Shown one piece after another: positions 30,766-39,412 of a stretch of DNA of 64,000 nucleotides; position 1 is the first letter of the stretch, and each line of letters opens with the position of its first letter. Under the pieces are notes generated by a model. It was not told the origin of the DNA. It made no database searches and worked only from the letters and a program-made list of their open reading frames with translations. The translations under genes were made by a program, and so were the position numbers. This DNA comes from Burkholderia sp. BCC1644 (lineage in GTDB: Bacteria > Pseudomonadota > Gammaproteobacteria > Burkholderiales > Burkholderiaceae): contig NZ_CADFEI010000002.1 in assembly GCF_902833225.1 (NCBI RefSeq), positions 248,001 to 312,000 of the forward strand. The letters run 5' to 3'.

Positions 30766-30833
30766 CTTGTTCAATCCTTGTAAGCCGCGCGTTCGACGAC
30801 GCGCACGCCGCGTCATGCGGCAGCCGGAAAAGC

Positions 30834-30857
30834 AACATGGGCCCGCAGGCCCATGTT
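30834..30857 (-). terminator. Terminator of the xseB-ispA-dxs operon
   Basis: AACATGGGC (30834-30842) pairs with GCCCATGTT (30849-30857); on the minus strand a short T-run (GCTTTTCC) follows. It lies 60 bases beyond the dxs stop codon. Confidence 0.65.
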
Positions 30858-30919
30858 TTCCGCATCAATGAAGACCGGTTGCGCCAGTCGCACCGGCACC
30901 GCCCGCAGGCGGCGCCAGC

Positions 30920-32824
30920 TTATGCGACGCGCTTCGCCTGACCGGCGACATCGGCCGCCGGGTTCAGAAAGCGTTCGCGAATCGATTTCGCGATGCCCGC
31001 GCCGTCGAGGCCGCATTGCGACAGCAGCTTCGCGGGATCGCCGTGATCGATGAACAGGTCAGGGAGGCCCAATTGTAGTACGGGTCGGATAACCCCACTC
31101 TCCATCAGGGCTTCCACGCAGGCCGAACCCGCGCCACCCATCACGCAGCCTTCCTCGACCGTGACGAGGTAGTCGTGCGTTTCGGCGAGTTCGCGCACGA
31201 GCGCAGCGTCGACCGGCTTCACGAAACGCATGTTCGCGACGGTTGCGTCGAGCTCTTCGCCCGCAGCGAGCGACGGTGCGACCATCGTGCCGAATGCGAG
31301 GATCGCGACGCGCTTGCCTTCCGGCTGCGACGTCTGGCGACGCACTTCACCCTTGCCGAGCGGGATCTCGGTGAATTCCTTCACCGTCGCCACGCCCGTG
31401 CCCGCGCCGCGCGGATAGCGCACCGCGGTCGGGTTCGGCTGCTGCAGCGCCGTGTGCAGCATCTGGCGGCATTCGTTCTCGTCGGATGCGGCCATGATCG
31501 TCATGTTCGGGATGCAGCGCATGAACGCGAGATCGTATGCACCCGCGTGCGTTGCACCGTCCGCGCCGACGAGGCCCGCGCGGTCGATCGCGAACACGAC
31601 CGGCAGGTTCTGCAGCGCGACGTCGTGGATCAACTGATCGTAAGCACGCTGCAGGAACGTCGAGTAGATCGCGACGACCGGCTTGAGGCCTTCGGTTGCC
31701 ATGCCGCCCGCGAACGTCACCGCGTGCTGCTCGGCGATGCCGACGTCGTAGTAGCGGTCCTTGAAGCGCTTCTCGAACTCGACCATGCCCGAGCCTTCGC
31801 GCATCGCGGGCGTGATGCCGACGACGCGCGTATCGCGCTCGGCTTCATCGCACAGCCATTCGCCGAACACCTGCGTGTAAGTCTTCTTGGCGGGCGTGGT
31901 CGACGGCTTGATGCCTTCGGCCGGATTGAACTTGCCGGGGCCGTGGTAGAGCACGGGATCGGCTTCGGCGAGCTTGTAGCCCTGGCCTTTCTTCGTCACC
32001 ACGTGCAGGAACTGCGGACCGCGCAGTTCGCGGATGTTCTGCAGCGTCGGGATCAGCGAATCGAGATCGTGACCGTCGATCGGGCCGATGTAGTTGAAGC
32101 CGAACTCTTCGAACAGCGTAGCCGGCACGACCATGCCCTTCGCGTGCTCCTCGAGCTTGCGCGCGAGTTCGAGCACCGGCGGCGCAACGCTCAGCACGCG
32201 CTCGACGCCCGCGCGCGCAGCCGCATAGAAGCGGCCCGACATCAGGCGTGCGAGATGGCGATTCAGCGCGCCGACCGGCGGCGAGATCGACATGTCGTTG
32301 TCGTTCAGGATGACGAGCACTTTCGCATCTTCCGACACGCCCGCGTTGTTCATCGCTTCGAACGCCATGCCGGCCGTCATCGCGCCGTCGCCGATCACGG
32401 CGATCGAGAAGCGGTCGTCGCCGTTCAGCTGGCTGCCGATCGCCATGCCGAGCGCGGCCGAGATCGACGTGCTCGAGTGTGCGGTGCCGAACGTGTCGTA
32501 TTCGGATTCGCTGCGACGCGGGAAGCCCGAGATGCCGTCCTGCTGACGCAGCGAATGCATCTGGTCGCGACGGCCCGTCAGGATCTTGTGCGGATAGGTC
32601 TGGTGGCCCACGTCCCAGACGATGCGATCGTTCGGCGTGTTGAACACGTAGTGCAACGCGATCGTCAGCTCGACCGTCCCGAGGTTGGACGACAAATGGC
32701 CGCCCGTCTTCGACACGCTGTCGAGCACAAACGCGCGCAGTTCATCCGCGAGCGGTTGCAGTTGGCGACGATCGAGGCGGCGCAAATCCGCCGGGTCGTC
32801 GATGGTTTTCAGCAAGTCGTACAT
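30920..32824 (-). CDS. dxs: 1-deoxy-D-xylulose-5-phosphate synthase
   Basis: A 634-residue thiamine-diphosphate enzyme that condenses pyruvate and glyceraldehyde 3-phosphate, the entry step of the MEP isoprenoid pathway. The ATG at 32822-32824 gives the usual start [15 protein letters not shown]. The conserved histidine is in [18 protein letters not shown], the ThDP/Mg site is [19 protein letters not shown], and the transketolase domain carries [20 protein letters not shown]. It is the last gene of xseB-ispA-dxs, a common order in proteobacteria, 81 bases after ispA. Residues and length indicate a functional enzyme. Confidence 0.97.
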   Translation of the reverse strand: MYDLLKTIDDPADLRRLDRRQLQPLADELRAFVLDSVSKTGGHLSSNLGTVELTIALHYVFNTPNDRIVWDVGHQTYPHKILTGRRDQMHSLRQQDGISGFPRRSESEYDTFGTAHSSTSISAALGMAIGSQLNGDDRFSIAVIGDGAMTAGMAFEAMNNAGVSEDAKVLVILNDNDMSISPPVGALNRHLARLMSGRFYAAARAGVERVLSVAPPVLELARKLEEHAKGMVVPATLFEEFGFNYIGPIDGHDLDSLIPTLQNIRELRGPQFLHVVTKKGQGYKLAEADPVLYHGPGKFNPAEGIKPSTTPAKKTYTQVFGEWLCDEAERDTRVVGITPAMREGSGMVEFEKRFKDRYYDVGIAEQHAVTFAGGMATEGLKPVVAIYSTFLQRAYDQLIHDVALQNLPVVFAIDRAGLVGADGATHAGAYDLAFMRCIPNMTIMAASDENECRQMLHTALQQPNPTAVRYPRGAGTGVATVKEFTEIPLGKGEVRRQTSQPEGKRVAILAFGTMVAPSLAAGEELDATVANMRFVKPVDAALVRELAETHDYLVTVEEGCVMGGAGSACVEALMESGVIRPVLQLGLPDLFIDHGDPAKLLSQCGLDGAGIAKSIRERFLNPAADVAGQAKRVA

Positions 32825-32905
32825 CGTCGTTCCATTGTAGGAAATCAAACGCGCCCGCATTCTGTTGCACGCATCGTAGCGTATGCGCGGCGGCGGGCTT
32901 TCGCG

Positions 32906-33790
32906 TCAGCTGACCCGGTTCACTACCAGGTCGGCAAGTTCGGCGAGACGCTGTGCGCGTGCGCCGAACGGTTTCAGCGCGTCGTGCGCTTCGGCGCGCA
33001 ATTGCGCTGCCAGCTCGCGCGACGCCTCGAGGCCGAGGATCGATACGTAGGTCGGCTTGTCGTTCGCCGCATCCTTGCCGGCCGTCTTGCCGAGCGTCGC
33101 CGAATCGGTCGTGACGTCGAGAATGTCGTCGACGACCTGGAAGGCCAGACCCACGGCCCCCGCATAGACGTCGAGCGCAGCCATCGTTTCCGCCGAAGGC
33201 GTCTCGCCAGCCAGCGCGCCCATCCGCACGGCTGCACGCAGCAGTGCGCCGGTCTTCATCCGGTGCATCGTCTCGAGCTGCTCGCGCGTCAGCTTGAGGC
33301 CGACGCTCGCCAGGTCGATCGCCTGCCCGCCGGCCATGCCGATCGAGCCGCTCGCGAGCGCCAGTTCGCGCACGAGCGCAGCCTGCTGCACCGGCGACAG
33401 CGCATCGGCGTCGGTCAGCGCAACGAACGCCTGCGACTGCAGCGCATCGCCAACCAGCAGTGCCGTCGGCTCGTCGTACTGCACGTGCACGGTCGGCTTG
33501 CCGCGGCGCAATGCGTCGTCGTCCATGCACGGCATGTCGTCATGCACGAGCGAGTAGACGTGGATCATCTCCAGCGCCGCTGCCGCCGCATTGCGTGCCG
33601 CTTCCGTCGCGCCGCTCAGTTCGCCTGCTGCATGGCACAGCAGCGGGCGAACCCGCTTGCCGCCACCGAGGACCGCGTAGCGCATCGCCTCGTGGAGTTT
33701 CGCGGGCATCGCGGTTTCAGCGGGCAGATAGTGGCCGAGTGCGTTCTCGACACGGTCTAGCACAGACCGCATCCATTGTTCGAATGTCAT
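32906..33790 (-). CDS. ispA: (2E,6E)-farnesyl diphosphate synthase
   Basis: A 294-residue short-chain prenyltransferase that makes farnesyl diphosphate from DMAPP/GPP and IPP. The two Asp-rich metal sites are present: LVHDDMPCMDDDALRRGKPT (first) and FQVVDDILDVT (second). GGGKRVRPLL is the IPP-binding block. The start MTFEQWMRSVLD at 33788-33790 is chosen because the ATG overlaps the stop of xseB in an ATGA, showing translational coupling. The longer open frame upstream is the overlapping xseB region. The product feeds undecaprenyl phosphate, quinone and hopanoid synthesis. Confidence 0.96.
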   Translation of the reverse strand: MTFEQWMRSVLDRVENALGHYLPAETAMPAKLHEAMRYAVLGGGKRVRPLLCHAAGELSGATEAARNAAAAALEMIHVYSLVHDDMPCMDDDALRRGKPTVHVQYDEPTALLVGDALQSQAFVALTDADALSPVQQAALVRELALASGSIGMAGGQAIDLASVGLKLTREQLETMHRMKTGALLRAAVRMGALAGETPSAETMAALDVYAGAVGLAFQVVDDILDVTTDSATLGKTAGKDAANDKPTYVSILGLEASRELAAQLRAEAHDALKPFGARAQRLAELADLVVNRVS

Positions 33791-34080
33791 AGATCGTCGT
33801 CTTCGCCGTCCGTGGCGGCCGTTCCGGACGAAAGCGGCTTCAGCGTCGCGCCGTCGAGCACACGAACCTGTTGCTCCACTTTCTCGAGCTGCTGTTGGCA
33901 AAACGCAACGAGGGTCGCACCGCGGCGGTATGCCGTCAGTGAATCCTCGAGGCTCAACGCGCCGCCTTCCATCCGGGCAACCAGCGTCTCGAGTTCCGCG
34001 AGCGCCATCTCGTAATTGTCCGGCAACGGTTCGGTGCCATTGCCGGGCGGCGTGGCGCCAGGGGATGCGGTTTTCGCCAT
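33787..34080 (-). CDS. xseB: Exodeoxyribonuclease VII small subunit
   Basis: A protein of about 97 residues containing the XseB hallmark YEMALAELETLVARMEGGAL followed by SLEDSLTAYRRGATLVAFCQ. It pairs with the large subunit XseA (not in this window) to degrade single-stranded DNA. The ATG at 34078-34080 is preferred; an upstream TTG at 34095 would add five residues. It overlaps ispA by 4 bases, the classical xseB-ispA link. Confidence 0.93.
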   Translation of the reverse strand: MAKTASPGATPPGNGTEPLPDNYEMALAELETLVARMEGGALSLEDSLTAYRRGATLVAFCQQQLEKVEQQVRVLDGATLKPLSSGTAATDGEDDDL

Positions 34081-34273
34081 GGACGAGGGTGTCAAATTTC
34101 AAAACAAGTCGGACATTCTACGGCAAAAGAGAATTCTCCGACCTGCCGTCGTGGGCACCCCGGAACATATTCCGGCCCCATCTCCGACACACATTGTGCG
34201 CCTTCCGATGGTCACCCGACAAAAAATTGACACAAATCAGGCACTTAATCCTAGCCTTGCGAGGCGAACCGGG

Positions 34274-34279
34274 TATAAT
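34274..34279 (+). promoter_or_regulatory. TATAAT -10 element before the Rieske oxygenase gene
   Basis: A perfect TATAAT stands 72 bases before the ATG of the Rieske gene in the divergent gap with xseB. A perfect TTGACA occurs at 34227-34232 but is 41 bases away, too far to pair with it; the true -35 for this -10 is weak. Confidence 0.45.
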
Positions 34280-34351
34280 TCCCCGTTTCCCTAAATCGAT
34301 TTTTCGATGGTTGGGTTGTTCACTGCTTTCACGCTAACACCGGGAGTGGGA

Positions 34352-35458
34352 ATGTCCAATCTGAGCGATGCGCTTCAGTTGAAGTCGGCTCACAGCCAGC
34401 TTCCAGTCACTGCATATTTCGATGAGGCGCTACTCGAGCGCGAGATCGAAACCCTCTTCAAGAAAGGACCTCGTTACGTCGGGCACGAGTTGATGGTGCC
34501 CGAGGCGGGGGATTATTTTGCGCTGCCGTCCGAGAAGGAAGGCCGCGTGCTGGTCCGCAACCAGACGAACCAGATCGAACTGCTGTCGAACGTCTGCCGT
34601 CACCGCCAGGCGATCATGCTCAACGGGCGCGGCCACACGCAGAACATCGTGTGCCCGCTGCACCGCTGGACGTACGACCTGGAAGGCGAGTTGCTCGGCG
34701 CGCCGCACTTCCCCGACAAGCCGTGCCTGAACCTCGGCAAGAGCCCGCTGCAAAACTGGCAGGGGCTGCTGTTCGAGGCCGAAGGCCGGAATGTCGCGCG
34801 CGATCTCGCCAACCTCGGCACGAAGCATCATTTCGACTTCTCCGAGTACCACTTCGATCACGTCGAAGTGCACGAGTGCGATTACAACTGGAAGACGTTC
34901 ATCGAGGTCTACCTCGAGGATTACCACGTCGTCCCGTTCCACCCGGGCCTCGGCAGCTTCGTGTCGTGCGACGACCTCAAATGGGAGTTCGGCGACTGGT
35001 ACAGCGTGCAGACGGTCGGCGTGCACAACGCCCTCGCGAAACCGGGCAGCGCGACCTACCAGAAGTGGCACGAGCAGGTGCTGAAGTTCCGCAACGGCGT
35101 GCCGCCGGAGTTCGGTGCGATCTGGATGGTCTACTACCCGGGCCTGATGATCGAGTGGTATCCGCACGTGCTCGTCGTGTCGTGGCTGATTCCGCAAGGC
35201 CCACAGAAGACGACCAACATCGTCGAGTTCTATTACCCCGAGGAAATCGCGCTGTTTGAACGCGAATTCGTCGAGGCCGAGCGCGCCGCCTATATGGAAA
35301 CGGCGGTCGAGGACGACGAGATCGCAATGCGGATGGACGCAGGCCGCCGTGCACTGATGGCACGCGGCGAGTCGCAGGTCGGCCCGTACCAGAGCCCGAT
35401 GGAAGACGGCATGCAGCACTTCCACGAGTTCCTGCGCCGCCACCTCGGCGACCTCTGA
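34352..35458 (+). CDS. Rieske aromatic-ring-hydroxylating oxygenase, alpha-subunit type
   Basis: A 368-residue non-haem iron oxygenase. The N-terminal Rieske domain binds a 2Fe-2S cluster through CRHR and CPLHRW (about residues 84-112). The catalytic domain holds the mononuclear iron site in EVYLEDYHVVPFHPG, with His, His and a more distal Asp expected. The ATG at 34352 follows a GGGAGTGGGA-type ribosome site. No reductase, ferredoxin or beta-subunit gene is adjacent, so it is an orphan oxygenase component. It is divergent from xseB-ispA-dxs. The substrate is not predictable; a ring or quaternary amine is possible. Confidence 0.88.
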   Translation: MSNLSDALQLKSAHSQLPVTAYFDEALLEREIETLFKKGPRYVGHELMVPEAGDYFALPSEKEGRVLVRNQTNQIELLSNVCRHRQAIMLNGRGHTQNIVCPLHRWTYDLEGELLGAPHFPDKPCLNLGKSPLQNWQGLLFEAEGRNVARDLANLGTKHHFDFSEYHFDHVEVHECDYNWKTFIEVYLEDYHVVPFHPGLGSFVSCDDLKWEFGDWYSVQTVGVHNALAKPGSATYQKWHEQVLKFRNGVPPEFGAIWMVYYPGLMIEWYPHVLVVSWLIPQGPQKTTNIVEFYYPEEIALFEREFVEAERAAYMETAVEDDEIAMRMDAGRRALMARGESQVGPYQSPMEDGMQHFHEFLRRHLGDL

Positions 35459-35501
35459 CGGCCGGTGCGGCACTTTGACGCCGCACCGCATATGCCATAC
35501 G

Positions 35502-35530
35502 AAAAGACGGGCTTCGGCCCGTCTTTTTTT
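35502..35530 (+). terminator. Intrinsic terminator of the Rieske gene
   Basis: AGACGGGC and GCCCGTCT form a stem with a TTCG-type tight loop, followed by TTTTTTT (35524-35530). This is a textbook terminator 44 bases after the stop codon. Confidence 0.9.
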
Positions 35531-35575
35531 GTTTAGACTTGGAGTGTCAGGCCAATTGCACTCCAGGGAGTCGTC

Positions 35576-36445
35576 ATGCCACACACTCACTACACCACGC
35601 TCATCTCCGCCGCCAATCTCGCCGAGCGCCTGGCCGCGGCGCCCGGCAGCGTCGTCCTGTTCGACTGCCGCTTCGATCTCGCCGATCCCGGCGCGGGTGA
35701 AGCGGCCTATGCGGCCGGCCACCTCCCCGGCGCGCACTACCTTCATCTCGACCGCGACCTGTCGGGCCGCAAGACCGGCACCAACGGCCGCCATCCGTTG
35801 CCGACCCGCGACGCACTCGCCACGCTGCTCGCCAGCCGCGGCCTCAAGCAGGGCCAGCAGGTCGTGGCATACGACGCACAAGGCGGCGCGTATGCGGCGC
35901 GCCTGTGGTGGCTGCTGCGCTGGCTCGGCCACGATTCGGTCGCCGTGCTCGACGGCGGCCTGCAGGCCTGGGAAGCAGCCGGTCAGCCGCTGACGGCCGA
36001 CGTGCCGCAACCGGCCGCCGGCGATTTCCGCGCGGCAGCGCCGCTCGAATCGACGGTCGACGCGGCGGCCGTGCTCGCGAACGTGACGTCGCCCGCGCGC
36101 GTCGTGATCGATGCACGCGCACCGGACCGCTACCGCGGCGAAAACGAAACGATCGATCGTGTCGGCGGTCACATCCCCGGTGCGCGCAACCGCTTCTTCA
36201 AGGACAACCTGAACGCCGACGGCCGCTTCAAGACCGGCCATGAACTGCGCGAGGCGTTCTCGACCGTGCTGGCAGGCACCGAGCCGAACCGCGTGATCCT
36301 GCAATGCGGCTCCGGCGTGACGGCGTGCCACAATGCGCTGGCAATGGAAGTGGCCGGCCTGCACGGCGCATCGCTGTACCCGGGCTCGTGGAGCGAATGG
36401 AGCGCCGATCCGTCGCGGCCGATCGCAACCGGCCCGACGCCGTAA
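35576..36445 (+). CDS. Sulfurtransferase (thiosulfate/3-mercaptopyruvate type)
   Basis: A 289-residue tandem rhodanese protein. The N-terminal inactive domain (about 1-140) has LFDCRFDLADPGAGEAAYAA and LPGAHYLHLDRDLSG; the C-terminal catalytic domain carries the active-site loop CGSGVTA with the reactive cysteine (about residue 243). The loop CGSGVTA fits the 3-mercaptopyruvate sulfurtransferase (SseA) type better than the CRKGVT loop of thiosulfate rhodaneses. It is monocistronic with a terminator before it and a hairpin after it. A role in cyanide or sulfide handling or in sulfur transfer is inferred from the family. Confidence 0.93.
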   Translation: MPHTHYTTLISAANLAERLAAAPGSVVLFDCRFDLADPGAGEAAYAAGHLPGAHYLHLDRDLSGRKTGTNGRHPLPTRDALATLLASRGLKQGQQVVAYDAQGGAYAARLWWLLRWLGHDSVAVLDGGLQAWEAAGQPLTADVPQPAAGDFRAAAPLESTVDAAAVLANVTSPARVVIDARAPDRYRGENETIDRVGGHIPGARNRFFKDNLNADGRFKTGHELREAFSTVLAGTEPNRVILQCGSGVTACHNALAMEVAGLHGASLYPGSWSEWSADPSRPIATGPTP

Positions 36446-36470
36446 GCGCGGGCGCCACGCAGCAGTGATA

Positions 36471-36494
36471 AAGCGGCGGCATGGGCCGCCGCTT
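36471..36494. terminator. Shared terminator of sulfurtransferase and hydrolase genes
   Basis: AAGCGGCGGC (36471-36480) pairs with GCCGCCGCTT (36485-36494) between two convergent genes. T-runs are short on both sides, so efficiency is uncertain. Confidence 0.6.
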
Positions 36495-36499
36495 GTCGT

Positions 36500-37375
36500 T
36501 TACATCACGCCGTACTTGTGGAGCCACGCGATCGCGCGCTTCCAGCTCTCCTCCGCATCGGCCTTCACATAGCTCGGCCGATAATCGGCAAAGAACGCGT
36601 GGCCGGCATCCGGATACACGACGATCTCCGATTCGCGCGCGAGCTTCGAATCGCTCGTCTGGATCGCCTTGCGCATGTCGGCGAGCGATGCCTGCGTGAT
36701 GTTCGCGTCCTTCTCGCCGTAGAGCCCGAGCACGGGCACCTTCAGCAACGATGCATGATCGACCGGGTTGAACGGCGTCATCTCGTCGGTCTTGCCTTCG
36801 ACGAACCCGTACCATGCAACGGCCGCACGCACGTGCGGATTGTGCTCGGCATACAGCCAGCTCTGACGGCCGCCCCAGCAGAACCCGACCACGCCGAGAC
36901 GCGCCAGGTCGCCGCCGTTCTTGCCGGCCCACGCGACGGTCGCATCGAGATCCTCGGTCACCTGGCGGTCCGGCACCTTGCTGACGATGTGCTCGGACAG
37001 CTCCTTGATCGTCGGATACTTCGCCGCATTGCCCTGCCGTGCGTACAGGTCGGGCGCGATGGCGAGATAACCGAGCTTCGCGAAGCGGCGGCAGACATCG
37101 GCGATGTGCGCGTGCACGCCGAAGATCTCGTGAATCACGATGACGACCGGCAGGTTCGTCTTGTCCTTCGGCTGCGCGCGATACGCGGGCACGCTCGCGT
37201 CGCCCGAGCGGATCTCGATGGTGTCGACGTCCAGCCCTTCGCTGTCGGTCGTGACCGTCTGCGCCGACACGGGCAGCACGGCCGCCGCGAAGGCACCGCC
37301 CAGCGCGGCCTGCATGAACTTGCGGCGCGAGAACGGAACGTGGGGGACCAGGCTGTCGACTTCGGGTTTCAACAT
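36500..37375 (-). CDS. Tat-exported dienelactone hydrolase family protein
   Basis: A 291-residue alpha/beta hydrolase. The start at 37373-37375 yields a twin-arginine signal, SRRKFMQAALGGAFAAA, so the folded protein should cross the inner membrane by Tat. The DLH domain has VIVIHEIFGVHAHIADVCRR, the nucleophile cysteine in GFCWGGRQSW and the catalytic histidine in YPDAGHAFFADYR. Cytosolic DLH enzymes open the lactone ring in chlorocatechol breakdown, but this exported form stands alone without catabolic neighbours, so another ester or lactone is likely. Confidence 0.9.
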   Translation of the reverse strand: MLKPEVDSLVPHVPFSRRKFMQAALGGAFAAAVLPVSAQTVTTDSEGLDVDTIEIRSGDASVPAYRAQPKDKTNLPVVIVIHEIFGVHAHIADVCRRFAKLGYLAIAPDLYARQGNAAKYPTIKELSEHIVSKVPDRQVTEDLDATVAWAGKNGGDLARLGVVGFCWGGRQSWLYAEHNPHVRAAVAWYGFVEGKTDEMTPFNPVDHASLLKVPVLGLYGEKDANITQASLADMRKAIQTSDSKLARESEIVVYPDAGHAFFADYRPSYVKADAEESWKRAIAWLHKYGVM

Positions 37376-37798
37376 GAATGCACTCCTCGATTGGGCGCCG
37401 CCGTCACGATCGCGGATACGGCATGACGGGACATCGCACCGGCGCGCGGCGCGGATGTCGCGGCGGTTGGCACCCCGCCGCAAACGGAAACCCGGACAAG
37501 ATGCCCAATATTCCGTTGTCACGTCAACTGTCGGATATGTAAGACTCGATTACGACGCGTTGCTTCGACGCGGCGCTCGTCGCGCAAAGAACCGCAGGCG
37601 GCCCGTCGAATCGCAATGCAACAAGCCGCATGTCGATCGTCGTTCACGATGTGATGCTTGCGAATTGAAACGAAAAGCACGCGGTCAATCTCGCCCGTCA
37701 AGCGCACGCACCGCCACCCGGCTTGCCCGCAAAAGGCAACGGGCAGAGACCACGCACGACGTGCGCGCTCCCCGCCCGCTTCCCCCGCGAACACGCGC
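37376..37798. other. 423-base gap between hydrolase and ndh
   Basis: It should contain the promoter of the hydrolase gene (near its right-hand side relative to transcription, 37376-37480) and the 3' region of ndh. The open frames crossing it show no family signature. I see no clear terminator, tRNA or repeat. Confidence 0.35.
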
Positions 37799-39133
37799 TC
37801 AGTGCAACTTGACGCGCGGCAGCGTCGTGCGCCGCAGCCAATGCGCGACCGTGTCGAGCATCATGCGCGGATAGCCGTGCAGCGCGGCGATGTGCATCCG
37901 GTACAGCGACATGTACATGAAGCGCGCGAACAGCCCTTCGATCAGCATGTTGCCGCCGATCAGCCCGCCCATCAGGTTGCCAACCGCGCTGAAATGGCCG
38001 AGCGACACGAGCGAGCCCAGGTCGCGATACGTGAATTCGGGCAGCGGGCGCCCGTCGAGCCGGCAGCCGATTGCCTTCAGCAGGAAGGTCGCCTGCTGGT
38101 GCGCAGCCTGCGCGCGCGGCGGCACGTTGCGCTCGTTGCCGGGCCATGCGCATGCCGCGCAATCGCCGAGCGCGAACACGTTGTCGTCGGTAAAGGTCTG
38201 CAGCGTGCGGCGCACGTCGAGCTGGCCGAGCTTGTTGACCTGGAGGCCATCAAGATTGGCGAGCACGGATGGCGCCTTGATGCCTGCGGCCCAGACCGTC
38301 AGGTCGGCACGCACCGTCTTGCCGCTCGCCGTATGGACGGCCCCGGGCGCCACCTCGGTCACGCGCTCGGCGAGCATCAGCCGCACACCGATCTTTTCGA
38401 GCAGTTCGGCCGTCGCCGACGACACGCGCTCCGGCAACGCCGGGAGAATCCGCGGCCCCGATTCGATCAGCACGATGCCGACGTCGTGCCGGGGGTCGAG
38501 CTTGTGCAGCCCGTAGGCCGACAACACCTGCGCGGTGTTGCGCAGTTCGGCGGACAGCTCGACGCCGGTCGCGCCGCCGCCAACGATCGCGACCTGGATG
38601 CGCGGCTCGGCCGCTTCACCCGGCGCCGTGGGCGCCGGCGCCTGATGCTCGGCGCGCATGCACGCGGCGATCAGCCGCTTGCGGAAACGCTCGGCCTCGC
38701 CGACGGTATCGAGCGCGATCGCGTTTTCCGCCGCGCCCTGCACGCCGAAGAAGTGGGTCGTGCTGCCGATCGCGATCACGAGCGTGTCGTATTCCAGCTC
38801 GCGCGCCGGCAGCAGTTCCTCGCCGTCGCTGTCGTTGACCGGCGAGAGCGTGATGCGCTTCGCCGCGCGGTCGAGCCCGGTCAGCCCGCCCTGCTGGAAC
38901 TCGAAGCCATGCCAGCGGGCCTGCGCCGCATATTCGAGCTCCTGCGTGAACGGGTCCATGCTGCCGGCCGCGACCTCGTGCAGCAGCGGTTTCCAGATGT
39001 GGGTCGGATTGCGGTCGACGAGCGTGACAAGCGCACGCGCGGAGCGATTGCCGCGCGCGCCGTAACGATCGCCGAGCCGCGTCGCCAGTTCCAGGCCGCC
39101 CGCGCCTCCGCCTACGATGATGATCCGATGCAT
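37799..39133 (-). CDS. ndh: Type II NADH dehydrogenase (NDH-2)
   Basis: A 444-residue single-subunit NADH:quinone oxidoreductase that does not pump protons. Two dinucleotide-binding folds are visible: FAD at the N-terminus (IIVGGGAGGLELATRLG) and NADH in the middle (VAIVGGGATGVELSAELRN). The NDH-2 signature near the C-terminus is FALGDCAACAWPGNERNVPP with ARAQAAHQQA nearby, and an amphipathic C-terminal tail probably binds the membrane. No CXXC pair of disulfide-oxidoreductases is present. It is 279 bases from polA on the same strand; that gap holds a GC-rich hairpin (39270-39292). Confidence 0.9.
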   Translation of the reverse strand: MHRIIIVGGGAGGLELATRLGDRYGARGNRSARALVTLVDRNPTHIWKPLLHEVAAGSMDPFTQELEYAAQARWHGFEFQQGGLTGLDRAAKRITLSPVNDSDGEELLPARELEYDTLVIAIGSTTHFFGVQGAAENAIALDTVGEAERFRKRLIAACMRAEHQAPAPTAPGEAAEPRIQVAIVGGGATGVELSAELRNTAQVLSAYGLHKLDPRHDVGIVLIESGPRILPALPERVSSATAELLEKIGVRLMLAERVTEVAPGAVHTASGKTVRADLTVWAAGIKAPSVLANLDGLQVNKLGQLDVRRTLQTFTDDNVFALGDCAACAWPGNERNVPPRAQAAHQQATFLLKAIGCRLDGRPLPEFTYRDLGSLVSLGHFSAVGNLMGGLIGGNMLIEGLFARFMYMSLYRMHIAALHGYPRMMLDTVAHWLRRTTLPRVKLH

Positions 39134-39412
39134 CTGTTCCCCCCTTTGCGATTCGAAACTGCTGCCGCCGGACGAAGCAAACGCGATGCATCCGCACTGC
39201 CCGGTGGATTAACCGGTTCGGACATCATCGTTGTGCAGTTCGAAGCACTTCGATGCGTCCGGTCCCGGAACGCGGGGCGCGCCGCCCCGCGTCAATGACA
39301 TGACTGACATGCATTGTCCGGGAGCTTGCGCGTTGACCACAAGCAAACCATCTCGATATTCAGCATCCCTGCAACAATATGCCGCGGGAAACGCGAACCG
39401 CACGGGGGTGCG

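Noticed and set aside
34227..34232. Perfect TTGACA as -35 of the Rieske gene
   Set aside because: It is 41 bases from the TATAAT at 34274; normal spacing is 16-18 bases, and no good -10 lies at that distance.
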